Positions 40,623-50,846 of a DNA stretch of 64,000 nt are shown here, piece by piece. The notes under the pieces were generated by a model. The model saw nothing but the letters and a program-made list of their open reading frames with translations. It had not been told where the DNA came from and searched no databases. The translations under genes were made by a program, and so were the position numbers. Source of the DNA: Halopseudomonas laoshanensis (GTDB lineage: Bacteria > Pseudomonadota > Gammaproteobacteria > Pseudomonadales > Pseudomonadaceae); NCBI RefSeq assembly GCF_008365385.1, contig NZ_QOVF01000005.1, forward strand, positions 1 through 64,000, read 5' to 3'. How positions within the stretch are numbered: the first letter of the stretch is position 1; every line of letters begins with the position of its first letter.

Positions 40623-41441
40623 CTATAAACCCTGGGTCTTGGCTCGCTCCCAGAGCTGGTCGAGACGCTCCAGCCCGGCTTCCTGGACGGATTCCCCGTC
40701 ATCTGCAAGTCTCTGCTCGATAAAACGAAAGCGCCGTTCGAATTTTTCGTTGCCCTGACGCAATGCGGTTTCGGCGTCCACCTGCAGGTGGCGGGCCAGG
40801 TTTACCATGGCGAACATCAGATCGCCCATTTCCTCGGCTACCGCATTGGCGTCGCCTGAGGCCACAGCCTCCCTAACTTCGTCCAGCTCTTCGGCGATTT
40901 TGTCGATCACCGGAGCCGCTTCGTTCCAGTCGAAACCGGCTTGAGAAGCCCGCTTCTGCAGTTTTTGCGCGCGACTCAGGGCGGGCAACGCACGCGGCAC
41001 GTCATCGAGCAAAGACAGCTGATGCGGGCGCTCGGCCTTCTCTGCCCGCTCCTCCGCCTTGATCGCTTCCCAACGCTGCTTGACCTGCTCTGGCTCTATC
41101 TTGATGCTGCCGGCAGGCGTACGCAGCTTCCCATCGGGAAATACATGCGGATGCCTGCGGACCAGTTTGCGAGTAATGCCATCAACCACATCGGCCCAGA
41201 CGAAGTGCCCGGCTTCCTGGCCCAGCTGGGCGTAATAGACCACCTGAAACAGCAGATCTCCGAGCTCGCCAGCGAGCTGCGGAAAATCCCGTTCGGCAAT
41301 GGCATCGGCGACCTCGTAGGCCTCCTCCAGCGTATGCGGCACTATACTGTCGAATGACTGCTCCAGATCCCAGGGACAGCCATGCTCGGGGTCGCGCAGG
41401 CGTTGCATCAGGTACAGCAGATCATCCAACTGATAACTCAC
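40623..41441 (-). CDS. mazG: Nucleoside triphosphate pyrophosphohydrolase MazG
   Basis: MazG hydrolyses NTPs and dNTPs to monophosphates and can lower ppGpp effects. The 272-residue protein has two all-alpha MazG domains. The first holds EEAYEVADAI and GELGDLLFQVVY (about 35-68); the second holds EELDEVREAV and EEMGDLMFAMVNLARHL (about 180-215). EExxE and ExxD metal-binding motifs are visible in both. It overlaps relA by 4 bp (ATGA), a functional neighbour in ppGpp metabolism. Confidence 0.96.
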   Translation of the reverse strand: MSYQLDDLLYLMQRLRDPEHGCPWDLEQSFDSIVPHTLEEAYEVADAIAERDFPQLAGELGDLLFQVVYYAQLGQEAGHFVWADVVDGITRKLVRRHPHVFPDGKLRTPAGSIKIEPEQVKQRWEAIKAEERAEKAERPHQLSLLDDVPRALPALSRAQKLQKRASQAGFDWNEAAPVIDKIAEELDEVREAVASGDANAVAEEMGDLMFAMVNLARHLQVDAETALRQGNEKFERRFRFIEQRLADDGESVQEAGLERLDQLWERAKTQGL

Positions 41442-43687
41442 GCGCTGGCTTCCTTACGGTTGCGACGGGCCTCAATCACATTCGGCAACTGATTGATGCG
41501 CGCCAGCAGGCGGCCGAGCATATTGATATTCGGCACCTCCACGGTCAGCAACATGGCCGCGTAATTGTCATCCTTGTTGGTACGGGTACTGACTTCCAGT
41601 ACGTTGATCTTGTCGTTGGCGAGCATCTGCGATACATCACGCAACAGCCCCGATCGATCATAGGCCTTGATAAAGATTTCCACTGGATAGGTCTGGATTG
41701 GCTCTCCACCCCAGCTCACCTCGATCAGGCGGTCGGAATCACGATCCTGCAACTGCATTGCCGTTGCACAATCGGCGCGATGCACGGTCACGCCGCGGCC
41801 CAGAGTGATATAGCCGATAATTGGATCGCCTGGTACCGGCTGGCAGCAGCCGGCCAGTTGCGTCAACAGGTTGCCGACGCCCTGGATAAACACATCGCCA
41901 CGGCGCGCCGGTTTGGTGGCCCGGCGCGGAATCAGTTCCAGCTGTTCGCTATGGCTGTCAGGTTCGACCAGTTGCTGGGCGACGTTGACTACATGCATCA
42001 GCCGCACATCGCCGGAACCGACAGCCGCAAACAGGTCCTCCTGACTGCGGATGCCCAGCTTGTCGATCAGATGCGCATAATCCGCACCATTGAGCGCCAG
42101 GCGGGTCAACTCACGATCCAGCATCAACTTGCCAGCCTGCACGTTCTGCTCGCGCGCCTGCTGTTTGAACCAGTGCTGCACCTTGGCCCGGGCGCGCGAG
42201 GTATTGACGTAACCCAGGTTGGCATTCAACCAATCGCGGCTGGGGCTGCTGTGCTTGCCGGTGATGATCTCGACCTGCTCACCGGTTTGCAGAATATAGT
42301 TGAGCGGGACTATGCGGCCGTTGACCTTGGCCCCTCGGCAACTGTGACCGATCTCGGTATGAATGCGATAGGCAAAGTCCAGTGGCGTGGCGCCCTTGGG
42401 CACGTCCAGTACATGGCCATCAGGTGTGAACAGGTAAATCCGATCCGGCTCGAAATCCACCCGAAGCTGATCGGCCAAACCGCCGATATCACCCATTTCC
42501 TCGTGCCATTCCAGCACCTGCCGCAACCAGGCAATCTTGTCTTCATAGGCATTGGAGGAATGGCTGCTGGCATCGGTGCCCTTGTAGCGCCAATGCGCGC
42601 ACACGCCCAGCTCGGCTTCCTCATGCATGGCCTGGGTACGAATCTGCACTTCCAGTACCTTGCCGCTCGGCCCGACCACCGCGGTGTGCAGCGAGCGATA
42701 GCCATTTTCCTTGGGGTTGGCGATGTAATCGTCGAATTCGTTGGGGATGTGCCGCCACAGGCCATGCACTATGCCCAACGCGGTATAGCAGTCGCGTACC
42801 TGTGGCACCAGAACCCGCACCGCACGGACGTCGTATACCTGACTGAAGTCGATGCCCTTGCGGTGCATCTTGCGCCAGATCGAATAGATATGTTTGGCCC
42901 GGCCGCTGATCTCTGCATGGATCCCGGTCTCTTCCAGTTCCTGGCGCAACTGGTTCATGACGTCGTCGATATATTCCTGACGGTCGAGGCGCCGCTCATC
43001 CAGCAGCTTGGCAATCTGCTTGTACTGAGTTGGCTCCAGGTAGCGAAAGGACAGATCCTCTAGCTCCCACTTGATATGCCCGATACCCAGACGGTGAGCC
43101 AGCGGTGCATAGATGTCGAATACCTCGCGGGCAACGCGGTAGCGTTTCTCCTCAGGTGCATCCTTGACCGCCCGAATAGCACAAGTACGCTCGGCAAGCT
43201 TGATCAGCGCCACACGCACATCATCGACCATGGTCACCAGCATCTTGCGCAGGTTTTCCACTTGCGTCTGGGCGCAGAAGGCCATCGTCTTACCCGGATT
43301 CTGCGACACGCTGATGGCCGCCATGCGTTGCACACCGTCAACCAGACCTGCCACCGTGGCACCAAAGCGGCGCTCTACCTCGGCGAGATCGGTTTTGCGT
43401 TCACGCACCGCACGATAGACCACTGCCGCGACCAGAGAATCCTGATCGAGCTTCAATTCAGCGAGGATTTCGGCCATTTCCAAGCCGGTAAGATAGCTGC
43501 TCGCGCCGTCGGCCCAGATGTTCTCGGCCGCAATGGCGGCGCGTTCAAGTTCCAGCGCCCACTCACAAGCTTCCTTAAGGACGGCGGGAGCCGTCAGCGG
43601 CACGCGCTGCTGCATGCGCGCAATCCAGGCGTCAATGTTGACGCTGCCATCGCGATTGGTCGGATGCAGTGCTCTGACCTGGACCAT
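41438..43687 (-). CDS. relA: GTP pyrophosphokinase RelA
   Basis: RelA makes (p)ppGpp on ribosomes stalled by uncharged tRNA. The 749-residue protein has a degenerate N-terminal hydrolase domain: where SpoT has HD, the sequence reads AAVVYRAVRERKT. The synthetase domain follows, with DVRAVRVLVPQV, the RelA-type EFDD motif in IPNEFDDYIANPKENGYRSL and EVQIRTQAMH. A TGS domain starts near IYLFTPDGHVLDVPKGATPL, and a zinc-finger-like region and ACT domain complete the C-terminus. The ATG at 43687 (MVQVRALHP) is the family start. It should be synthetase-only, with SpoT elsewhere. Confidence 0.96.
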   Translation of the reverse strand: MVQVRALHPTNRDGSVNIDAWIARMQQRVPLTAPAVLKEACEWALELERAAIAAENIWADGASSYLTGLEMAEILAELKLDQDSLVAAVVYRAVRERKTDLAEVERRFGATVAGLVDGVQRMAAISVSQNPGKTMAFCAQTQVENLRKMLVTMVDDVRVALIKLAERTCAIRAVKDAPEEKRYRVAREVFDIYAPLAHRLGIGHIKWELEDLSFRYLEPTQYKQIAKLLDERRLDRQEYIDDVMNQLRQELEETGIHAEISGRAKHIYSIWRKMHRKGIDFSQVYDVRAVRVLVPQVRDCYTALGIVHGLWRHIPNEFDDYIANPKENGYRSLHTAVVGPSGKVLEVQIRTQAMHEEAELGVCAHWRYKGTDASSHSSNAYEDKIAWLRQVLEWHEEMGDIGGLADQLRVDFEPDRIYLFTPDGHVLDVPKGATPLDFAYRIHTEIGHSCRGAKVNGRIVPLNYILQTGEQVEIITGKHSSPSRDWLNANLGYVNTSRARAKVQHWFKQQAREQNVQAGKLMLDRELTRLALNGADYAHLIDKLGIRSQEDLFAAVGSGDVRLMHVVNVAQQLVEPDSHSEQLELIPRRATKPARRGDVFIQGVGNLLTQLAGCCQPVPGDPIIGYITLGRGVTVHRADCATAMQLQDRDSDRLIEVSWGGEPIQTYPVEIFIKAYDRSGLLRDVSQMLANDKINVLEVSTRTNKDDNYAAMLLTVEVPNINMLGRLLARINQLPNVIEARRNRKEASA

Positions 43688-43778
43688 TAGAACCGGGCCC
43701 GACTGTGCTGCAATATACTGAACACGACAATCTTCCTTTACTGAAACCGGCTCTGACGATGCCGCTGTAGCAAAACCG

Positions 43779-45155
43779 CTATACCGGTTTGACCTTGTTC
43801 CCGGCAACGAACAACGCCATGGCTTCGACGTGCGCCGTCTGCGGGAACATATCCATAATACCTGCCTGCACCAGGCGATAGCCTCGGGCGGCAAGCAGCC
43901 CTGCATCCCGCGCCAGCGTGGCCGGGTTGCATGAAACGTACAAAATTCGACCTACAGCCTTGTCCGCCAGCTGCTGCACCAATTGCTCTGCGCCATCACG
44001 GGGCGGGTCCAGCAACGCGGCGTCGCAGGGTTGGGTTAGCCAATTTGCATCCTGGAGTTTGGACAGGTCCGCTGATGAAAAGTGCAGCGATTCCAGCTGA
44101 TTATTCTGCGCATTTTTTTGCGCTCGCTGGACCATCTCGACGCTGCCCTCCACCGCTGTTACCTGGGCTCCTGCATACGCCAGCGGCAGGGCAAAATTGC
44201 CGACGCCACAGAACAGATCAAGCACCTGCTCGCCGGGCTGTATCGCCAACCATTCCAATGCCTGGTTGACCATCATCTGGTTGATCCTCGCGTTGACCTG
44301 AATAAAGTCACCCGGCATGAACTCGAATCGCAGCCCCTGGTCCGGCAAGTGATAGGCCGGCAGGTCCTGATTCAGTCCAGGGGCAGATCCAATTGGCCCA
44401 TGCAGCGTGCTCGGCTCACCTGGCTGCAACCAGCAGCTCGCCCCATGCTGGTCGGCCAACACCTTCAACGCTTGCAAATCCGCCTCTGACAGCTCCTGCA
44501 TATGCCGCACCAACAACACCGGTGCTTCATCACCTATCAGTTCGACATGGCCAAGCCCGGCGCGGCCATCCAGCGATTTCAGCAGCGGCACGAGATCCTG
44601 CACCAATGCCTCCAGCGCCGGCACCAGTACAGGGCATTCCTGCACTTCAACCAGGTCACTGCTGCTGCGCTGACGGTAGCCCACTTCCAATAGACCAAGG
44701 CGCTTATCCCAGCGCATTGCCAGCCGCGTGCGCTGCCGATAGCCATAGGTAGGGCCGACTAATGCCGGCATCCAGCGTTCCGGTTCCAGGCCGGCAAAAT
44801 GCTGCAATTGCTGGGCCAGAGCCTGCTGTTTGACCTGGAGCTGGGTGGCTTCCGGCATGTGCTGAAGACTGCAACCGCCGCATAGATCGATGTGCGCACA
44901 ACGGGGCGTCTGGCGCTCTGGGCTGGCTACCAGCAGTTTGTCCAGACGGGTTTCTATAAGCTTGCTGCGGGCCTTGAGCACCCGCGCCTGAACCCGTTCG
45001 CCGGGCAGGCCGCCATCGACAAAAACAATTCTGCCCTGCCAGCGGCCGATACCACGACCGTCATGGGCCAGCCGCTCGAGATCCAGCTCTATGCGCTGGC
45101 CGATGGCCGCCGGTGCGTCCGGGGCCTGACGTGCACGTCCACGATGGCCTCTCAT
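43779..45155 (-). CDS. rlmD: 23S rRNA m5U1939 methyltransferase
   Basis: RlmD makes m5U1939 in 23S rRNA. The 458-residue protein has an N-terminal TRAM domain (about 20-78), a four-cysteine Fe-S cluster set (C86, then C92 and C95 in DLCGGCSLQH, and one in VEVQECPVL), SAM motif LDLFCGVGNFALPLA, and the catalytic segment ILYVSCNPATLARD. The start overlaps cysM by 4 bp. The basic N-terminus (RGHRGRARQ) fits RNA binding. Confidence 0.95.
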   Translation of the reverse strand: MRGHRGRARQAPDAPAAIGQRIELDLERLAHDGRGIGRWQGRIVFVDGGLPGERVQARVLKARSKLIETRLDKLLVASPERQTPRCAHIDLCGGCSLQHMPEATQLQVKQQALAQQLQHFAGLEPERWMPALVGPTYGYRQRTRLAMRWDKRLGLLEVGYRQRSSSDLVEVQECPVLVPALEALVQDLVPLLKSLDGRAGLGHVELIGDEAPVLLVRHMQELSEADLQALKVLADQHGASCWLQPGEPSTLHGPIGSAPGLNQDLPAYHLPDQGLRFEFMPGDFIQVNARINQMMVNQALEWLAIQPGEQVLDLFCGVGNFALPLAYAGAQVTAVEGSVEMVQRAQKNAQNNQLESLHFSSADLSKLQDANWLTQPCDAALLDPPRDGAEQLVQQLADKAVGRILYVSCNPATLARDAGLLAARGYRLVQAGIMDMFPQTAHVEAMALFVAGNKVKPV

Positions 45156-46087
45156 AATGGTGAGTTGTACACACCCGTGGACAGGTAACGGTCACCCCGG
45201 TCACAGATGACCGCGACAATGATCGCGTTCTCGACCTCTGCAGACAGGCGCAACGCAGCCGCTATCGAACCTCCAGACGAGACGCCACAGAAGATCCCTT
45301 CCTCCGTCGCCAGACGGCGCATGGTCACTTCCGCCTCCTCCTGGCCCATATCGATGATCCGATCGACCCGTTCCGGCTGAAAAATGCCGGGCAGATAGGC
45401 TTGTGGCCAGCGCCTGATACCCGGGATGGACGCACCTTCTATCGGTTGCAGGCCGATAATCTGAATCTGCGGATTCTGTTCCTTGAGATAGCGCGAGGTC
45501 CCCATGATGGTTCCGGTGGTACCCATTGAGCTGATGAAGTGCGTTATTCGCCCACCAGTATCGCGCCAGAGCTCGGGACCTGTGGTCCGGTAATGCGCTT
45601 CAGCATTATCAAAGTTGCCGAATTGATCGAGTACCTTGCCCTTGCCTTCGCTCTGCATCCTCATCGCCAGGTCGCGCGCGCCTTCCATACCTTCTTCGCG
45701 GCTGACCGGGATCAGTGTGGCGCCATAGGCGCTCATGGACGCCTTGCGCTCGGAGCTCATATTGTCCGGCATGATCAACACCATGCGGTAACCCTTGATC
45801 GCAGCCACCATGGCCAAGGCGATGCCGGTATTTCCCGAGGTCGCCTCAATCAGCGTATCACCCGGCTTAATCTCGCCGCGCTGCTCTGCCCGCTCGATCA
45901 TCGACAGCGCCGGCCGATCCTTGACCGAGCCTGCGGGGTTATTACCTTCCAGTTTGGCCAGCACAATATTGCTGGTCTCGCCGGGCATGCGCTGCAGACG
46001 AACCAGAGGGGTGTTGCCAACAAAATCGGCAATTGTGGGGAAATCGGTGCTGGATACATGGTCACGCGGAAAGTCGTTATTCATCAT
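45152..46087 (-). CDS. cysM: Cysteine synthase B
   Basis: CysM is a PLP enzyme making cysteine (or S-sulfocysteine) from O-acetylserine. The 311-residue protein has the PLP lysine K56 in NPAGSVKDRPA, the substrate loop EATSGNTGIALA, the phosphate-binding SMGTTGTIMGTSRYL and the C-terminal GVSSGGSIAAAL. The residue pattern fits the CysM rather than the CysK subgroup. It is divergent from gacS, an arrangement I recall from Pseudomonas. Confidence 0.95.
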   Translation of the reverse strand: MMNNDFPRDHVSSTDFPTIADFVGNTPLVRLQRMPGETSNIVLAKLEGNNPAGSVKDRPALSMIERAEQRGEIKPGDTLIEATSGNTGIALAMVAAIKGYRMVLIMPDNMSSERKASMSAYGATLIPVSREEGMEGARDLAMRMQSEGKGKVLDQFGNFDNAEAHYRTTGPELWRDTGGRITHFISSMGTTGTIMGTSRYLKEQNPQIQIIGLQPIEGASIPGIRRWPQAYLPGIFQPERVDRIIDMGQEEAEVTMRRLATEEGIFCGVSSGGSIAAALRLSAEVENAIIVAVICDRGDRYLSTGVYNSPL

Positions 46088-46186
46088 TCACTCAAGGGGC
46101 CTGGGCCCGAATCGGTAGGGCGTTGAATGCTGTGCTTTTGCTTAAGTCAGCCTATGATACCGGCAACAGAGTAAGGGATACATACA

Positions 46187-48985
46187 ATGAGCGAGATTGG
46201 TCTGAAGGCGCGCATTCTGCTGATGACGCTGGCACCCACCGGGCTTCTGGCCATGGCGCTGGGCAGCTATTTCATCTGGCATGCTTCTCAGGACTTGCAG
46301 CAGCAATTGCTGGAGCGCGGATTCCAGACCGTAGAGCATCTGCAGATTCCCGCCGCACAAGCGCTGCTCGAGGGCGAGCCAGAAGCGTTCAGGGACACTC
46401 TGGCCAACGCGCTAGACCGCATTGACGTGCGTGCTGTCACGCTGTACGACAGCGAGCGTAATCTGCTCGAACACAGCGGCCCGACCATGATGCCAACGCA
46501 GCGCACGCTGGGGGTCGATACGATCGGCGCCGGCAGCGGCCTGCAAGTGGGCGAAACGGTGGGTAGCAGCCGATTTCTGCTGCCCCTGTTGGCTAGTCCG
46601 GAATTGCTGGAGGGGTTGCAGAGCCAGATAGAAGCGGACGCGCTACTCGGCTGGCTGGAGGTCGAGCTGAGCCATGCCAACACGCAGCTGCGCCGCTACC
46701 AGATGCTGCTGACCACGCTGGTCATGGTACTGGCCGGCTTGCTGCTGACCACCTTTACCATCAGCCAGATGAGCAGACGCATCACCGACCCCATCAGCCT
46801 GTCCAACCGCGCTATCGCCCAGATCAGCAAAGGCCAGCTGGATGTGCGGCTTAACCAGCAGGGTAGTCGTGAGCTGGACGACCTGGCTCAGGGTATCAAC
46901 ACCATGGCTCAGACGCTGCAGAGCGCCCAAGGCGAGCTGCAGCAGAACGTCGATCAGGCCACCGAAGATCTGCGCCAGACCCTGGAGACCATCGAGATCC
47001 AGAACATCGAGCTGGACATGGCGCGTAAAACCGCCCAGGAAGCCAGCCGGATCAAGTCCGAATTCCTCGCCAACATGAGTCACGAGCTGCGCACCCCACT
47101 GAACGGCATCATCGGCTTCAGCAATCTGTTGCAACGCACTGAACTGACCAATCGCCAGCAGGAATACCTCGGCACCATCGAGAAGTCGGCAGACAACCTG
47201 TTGGCGATCATCAACGAGATCCTGGACTTCTCCAAGATCGAGGCCGGCAAACTGATTCTGGAAAATCAGCCGTTCAACCTGCGCGACCTGATTCAAGACA
47301 CCCTGACCATGCTCGCCCCGGCCGCTCATCAGAAGAACCTTGAACTAGTCAGCATCATCTACCGTGATACGCCCATCGGTCTGAGCGGCGACGGCTTGCG
47401 GCTGAAACAGATACTCGCCAACCTGGTGAGCAACGCGATCAAGTTTACCCAGGAAGGCTCGGTGAGCATTCGCACCATGCTCGAACAGGAGGACGACACC
47501 CATGTGCTGCTGCGCATCAGTGTGACTGACACCGGCATCGGCCTGACCTCGACGCAACAGAAGTCACTGTTTCAGGCCTTCACCCAGGCGGACAACTCGA
47601 TGTCGCGGCAGGCCGGGGGTACCGGCCTTGGCCTGGTCATTGCCAAGCGCCTGGTCGAGCAGATGCACGGCGAGATCGGCCTGGATAGCCGCCCGGGCGA
47701 AGGGTCCGAATTCTGGCTCACCGCGCGCCTGGAAAAATCCAGCCAGGCCGGGGACGACCTGCCTGCCACGCCGCTGCAAGGCATACGCGCTGCAGTGATG
47801 GAGCCATTGACCCTGAGCAGGCAGGCGTTGCTGCACAATCTGGAAGATCTGGGCCTGGACGTGACCGTATACGACAACTTGCCGGCGCTGGAAATGGCGC
47901 TCAGAAAGCCAGACCCCGATGAGCCTATCCAGTTGGTGCTGGCCAGCATGCGCTCGCCCGGCACCCGAGCGGATCTGATGTTCGAGGCGCTGAATCGCTG
48001 GATGAATGACGATAGTTGCAAGATCATTCTGTTGACCGATACCACCGAACATTACCCTTCGCTTGATCAACTGCCCCCGACTGACTGCCAGGTACTCTCG
48101 CGACCATTGTGTACGCGCAAGCTCTACCGTGCGGTCAATCAATTATTCCGCCCGGAGCCGGTGATGCCTGCGGTCATACCGGGGCGCGCGGACAAGCCGC
48201 AGATCACCGTGCTCTGCGTTGACGACAACGAAGCCAATCTCAGATTGGTCGAGACCTTCCTGAGCGAAATGGGAGCCCGTGTATTAACCGCTACCAGTGG
48301 CGAGCAGGCATTGCAGATCGCTGATCGGGAAACCATCCAGTTGATCTTTATGGACGTGCAGATGCCGGGCATGGACGGCCGCGCGACCACCACTGAGTTA
48401 CGCCTGAGAGAAGAGCTGGCCGATTGCGAGCCACGCCCGATTATCGCCCTGACCGCCCACGCACTGGCCGAGGAACGGCGGCGGTTGATTCAATGCGGCA
48501 TGAACGATTACCTGACCAAACCCATCAGCCCGGAACAGCTGAGTCACTGCATCTTTCGCTGGACCGGCATCAACCTGAGCATGCCCAATACTGCTGCGCC
48601 GTCGGCTGCACCCATACCCGCTCGGGCCGTTGGCCCGAAGATGCTGCCGATACTGGATTACAAGGAAGGCCTACAGCTGGCTGCCGGCAAGGCCGATCTG
48701 GCGCAGGACATACTGGCCATGCTGATCAAAGGGTTGCCGGGCGACCGCGTACTGATTGAAAAACATATGAGTCAGGGCGACGACGAGGCGCTGCTGGACG
48801 TGGTGCATCGCCTGCACGGCGCCACTCGCTACTGCGGAGTACCGCAGCTGCGGGAATGTTGTTTGCAAGCGGAGACGCTGTTGAAGCGGGGTGACAAAAG
48901 CCAGATGGCTATCAGCCAGTTGATTGAGGCCATCGAGCAGGTGCGCGTGGCCTATTACGCTGCCGAACCTTCGCCGTCAGGCTAG
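46187..48985 (+). CDS. gacS: Hybrid sensor histidine kinase GacS (BarA)
   Basis: GacS phosphorylates the response regulator GacA, which activates small RNAs that titrate RsmA and so controls secondary metabolism, biofilm and virulence traits. The 932-residue tripartite kinase has two transmembrane segments (about 9-30 and 171-190) around a periplasmic loop, HAMP (about 190-245), coiled coil, HisKA with H299 in MSHELRTPLNG, HATPase with NAIKFTQEG and GTGLGLVIAKRLVE, a divergent pseudo-receiver stretch (about 540-640), a receiver with D723 in MDVQMPGMDG, and HPt with H874 in HRLHGATRYCG. Its last 9 bp overlap convergent acpS. Confidence 0.95.
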   Translation: MSEIGLKARILLMTLAPTGLLAMALGSYFIWHASQDLQQQLLERGFQTVEHLQIPAAQALLEGEPEAFRDTLANALDRIDVRAVTLYDSERNLLEHSGPTMMPTQRTLGVDTIGAGSGLQVGETVGSSRFLLPLLASPELLEGLQSQIEADALLGWLEVELSHANTQLRRYQMLLTTLVMVLAGLLLTTFTISQMSRRITDPISLSNRAIAQISKGQLDVRLNQQGSRELDDLAQGINTMAQTLQSAQGELQQNVDQATEDLRQTLETIEIQNIELDMARKTAQEASRIKSEFLANMSHELRTPLNGIIGFSNLLQRTELTNRQQEYLGTIEKSADNLLAIINEILDFSKIEAGKLILENQPFNLRDLIQDTLTMLAPAAHQKNLELVSIIYRDTPIGLSGDGLRLKQILANLVSNAIKFTQEGSVSIRTMLEQEDDTHVLLRISVTDTGIGLTSTQQKSLFQAFTQADNSMSRQAGGTGLGLVIAKRLVEQMHGEIGLDSRPGEGSEFWLTARLEKSSQAGDDLPATPLQGIRAAVMEPLTLSRQALLHNLEDLGLDVTVYDNLPALEMALRKPDPDEPIQLVLASMRSPGTRADLMFEALNRWMNDDSCKIILLTDTTEHYPSLDQLPPTDCQVLSRPLCTRKLYRAVNQLFRPEPVMPAVIPGRADKPQITVLCVDDNEANLRLVETFLSEMGARVLTATSGEQALQIADRETIQLIFMDVQMPGMDGRATTTELRLREELADCEPRPIIALTAHALAEERRRLIQCGMNDYLTKPISPEQLSHCIFRWTGINLSMPNTAAPSAAPIPARAVGPKMLPILDYKEGLQLAAGKADLAQDILAMLIKGLPGDRVLIEKHMSQGDDEALLDVVHRLHGATRYCGVPQLRECCLQAETLLKRGDKSQMAISQLIEAIEQVRVAYYAAEPSPSG

Positions 48986-49357
48986 CGACCAGATGGCAAA
49001 CGCCAACGCCTGCTCACGCTCGTCACTCAGGCTGAGCAGCATGCGGCCACCACCGCGCTGTTCGAGATAACTGGCGGCCACGCCACTGAGACGCACCAGC
49101 GGCGCTCCCAGACTGTCATTATCAATCTGGATATGCTGCCACGACATACCTTGAGCCAATCCAGTACCCAGCGCCTTGAGTATGGCTTCCTTGGCGGCAT
49201 AACGCTTGGCCAGGTAACGCGCTGGCTGCTTGTGGGCAGCAAAGCGCTGCCATTCACTCTCGGTCAGGATGCGCCGGGCGAAGCGCTCGCCCTGGCGACC
49301 TAACACCGCCTCGATACGACTGACCAACACCATGTCGGTACCAATGCCACGAATCAT
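48977..49357 (-). CDS. acpS: Holo-[acyl-carrier-protein] synthase
   Basis: AcpS transfers 4'-phosphopantetheine from CoA to acyl-carrier protein. The 126-residue protein has the metal-binding D8 in [13 protein letters not shown] and E57 in [15 protein letters not shown]. Length is typical of the trimeric AcpS family. The start overlaps the pdxJ stop by 4 bp (pdxJ-acpS order, common in proteobacteria). Its end overlaps gacS by 9 bp. Confidence 0.95.
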   Translation of the reverse strand: MIRGIGTDMVLVSRIEAVLGRQGERFARRILTESEWQRFAAHKQPARYLAKRYAAKEAILKALGTGLAQGMSWQHIQIDNDSLGAPLVRLSGVAASYLEQRGGGRMLLSLSDEREQALAFAIWSLA

Positions 49358-50097
49358 CGGCCGACCGAGGCGCCGAGGATCAGTGCGCGCATGTCTTTTA
49401 CCGCTTGAGCCAAACCCGAGAACAGCGCGCGGGCAATAATCGCGTGGCCAATATTCAATTCGTTCATGCCGCTGATCGCCGCAATGGGCTCGACGTTGTG
49501 ATAATGCAGGCCATGCCCGGCATTCACCACCAGGCCCAGTTTGCGTGCGTAAATGCAGCCCTCGCGCAATCGCGCCAACGCCTCAGCCTGCTCGGCCCCA
49601 TGAGTGTCGGCGTAATGACCCGTATGCAACTCGATTACCGGCGCACCGGCGCGTTTGGCTGCTTCGATCTGCCGCGGATCCGGATCAATAAATAGCGACA
49701 CCTCGCTGCCGATCGCCGCCATACGTTCGACTGCCTCCTGCACGCGGGCGCCGTTACCGGCCACGTCCAATCCACCCTCGGTAGTCAGCTCTTCCCGGCG
49801 TTCGGGTACCAAACAGATATTCGCCGGGCGTATTTCCTCGGCAAAATCCAGCATCTGGTCAGTGACGGCCATCTCCAGATTCATTCGGGTCTGCAGCACT
49901 TCGGCCATCAGGCGTACATCGCGCTCCTGGATATGCCGGCGATCTTCACGCAAGTGCAGGGTAATGCCGTCTGCGCCCGCTTGCTCAGCCTCGATAGCAG
50001 CCTGGACCGGGTCCGGATAACGCGTACCCCGCGCCTGACGCAGAGTCGCGATATGATCGATATTCACACCTAAAAGCACGCGTTGCGGGTGAGTCAA
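49354..50097 (-). CDS. pdxJ: Pyridoxine 5'-phosphate synthase
   Basis: PdxJ condenses 1-deoxyxylulose 5-phosphate with 3-amino-2-oxopropyl phosphate to make pyridoxine 5'-phosphate. The 247-residue TIM barrel has [20 protein letters not shown] at the start, the active-site histidine in [29 protein letters not shown], and [11 protein letters not shown]. It overlaps recO and acpS by 4 bp each. Its DXP substrate is shared with Dxr in this window. Confidence 0.97.
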   Translation of the reverse strand: MTHPQRVLLGVNIDHIATLRQARGTRYPDPVQAAIEAEQAGADGITLHLREDRRHIQERDVRLMAEVLQTRMNLEMAVTDQMLDFAEEIRPANICLVPERREELTTEGGLDVAGNGARVQEAVERMAAIGSEVSLFIDPDPRQIEAAKRAGAPVIELHTGHYADTHGAEQAEALARLREGCIYARKLGLVVNAGHGLHYHNVEPIAAISGMNELNIGHAIIARALFSGLAQAVKDMRALILGASVGR

Positions 50098-50813
50098 AGT
50101 CTGTCTCCTTTGGAATCCGTGCCCGGGGTTGAAAAAAGTTGTCGGCTGACCAGCGGACGGTCGCCCAGATGCGCTGCCAGAGCCTGACGCATTAATAATT
50201 TGGCGGTGCGTAGCGCATGCGGCGCGGTCCAGTCGGTTTGCGCCATCGCCAGCAGACCCGCGCCTGGCAAGCCAGAAACGGAAGACGTCAGTTGCTTTAC
50301 CGGTAACAGACCGTTATCCGCATGCCATACGTACTGTTGATCCGGCAATACCGGATCGCCGCGGGCATCTTCTGTCAGACTGAAACCATAGCCCATAACC
50401 TCCAGCAGCTGCCACTCGAACTGACGCAAGACCGGCTCTACCAGAGCCGGACCAGCCAATTGTTCCAGCGCGTGTTGATAAGCGGCGAAAATCAGCGCCT
50501 GCGGATCACCCGGCGGCATCAGGCGTATCAATAACTCGTTTAGATACATGCCGCTGAACAGCGCCTGCCCCTGCAACAACCGGTAGGGTCCGGCCGTTTC
50601 GGCCTGGGCCAGCGTCTTCAACTCGCCACGCCCGACCAAACCCACCAGCAGTGGCATAAAGGCCTGGGGGGTCAGACCTTTGCGCTGCCCCCGCGCGCCG
50701 CGCCAAACTACCCGTTGCACGCCATGGTGCAGGCTGAGCAGATCAACCAAAGCGCTGCTGTCACGATAGGGACGGCTGTGCAGCACATAGGCCGGACTCA
50801 GGGGTGCTTGCAC
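50094..50813 (-). CDS. recO: DNA repair protein RecO
   Basis: RecO helps load RecA onto SSB-coated DNA in the RecFOR pathway. The 239-residue protein has the N-terminal OB fold ([20 protein letters not shown], then [12 protein letters not shown]) and the helical C-terminal domain. The zinc-finger cysteines seen in some RecO proteins are absent. It lies 33 bp downstream of era in the rnc-era-recO-pdxJ-acpS order common in gammaproteobacteria. Confidence 0.95.
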   Translation of the reverse strand: MQAPLSPAYVLHSRPYRDSSALVDLLSLHHGVQRVVWRGARGQRKGLTPQAFMPLLVGLVGRGELKTLAQAETAGPYRLLQGQALFSGMYLNELLIRLMPPGDPQALIFAAYQHALEQLAGPALVEPVLRQFEWQLLEVMGYGFSLTEDARGDPVLPDQQYVWHADNGLLPVKQLTSSVSGLPGAGLLAMAQTDWTAPHALRTAKLLMRQALAAHLGDRPLVSRQLFSTPGTDSKGDRL

Positions 50814-50846
50814 GCCTTATCTCCAACACAGCGGGGAGGCGACAGA

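Noticed and set aside
41354..43063. Long plus-strand open frame (569 codons) opposite mazG and relA
   Set aside because: It is antisense to two certain genes and its composition is that of a mirror frame in GC-rich DNA.
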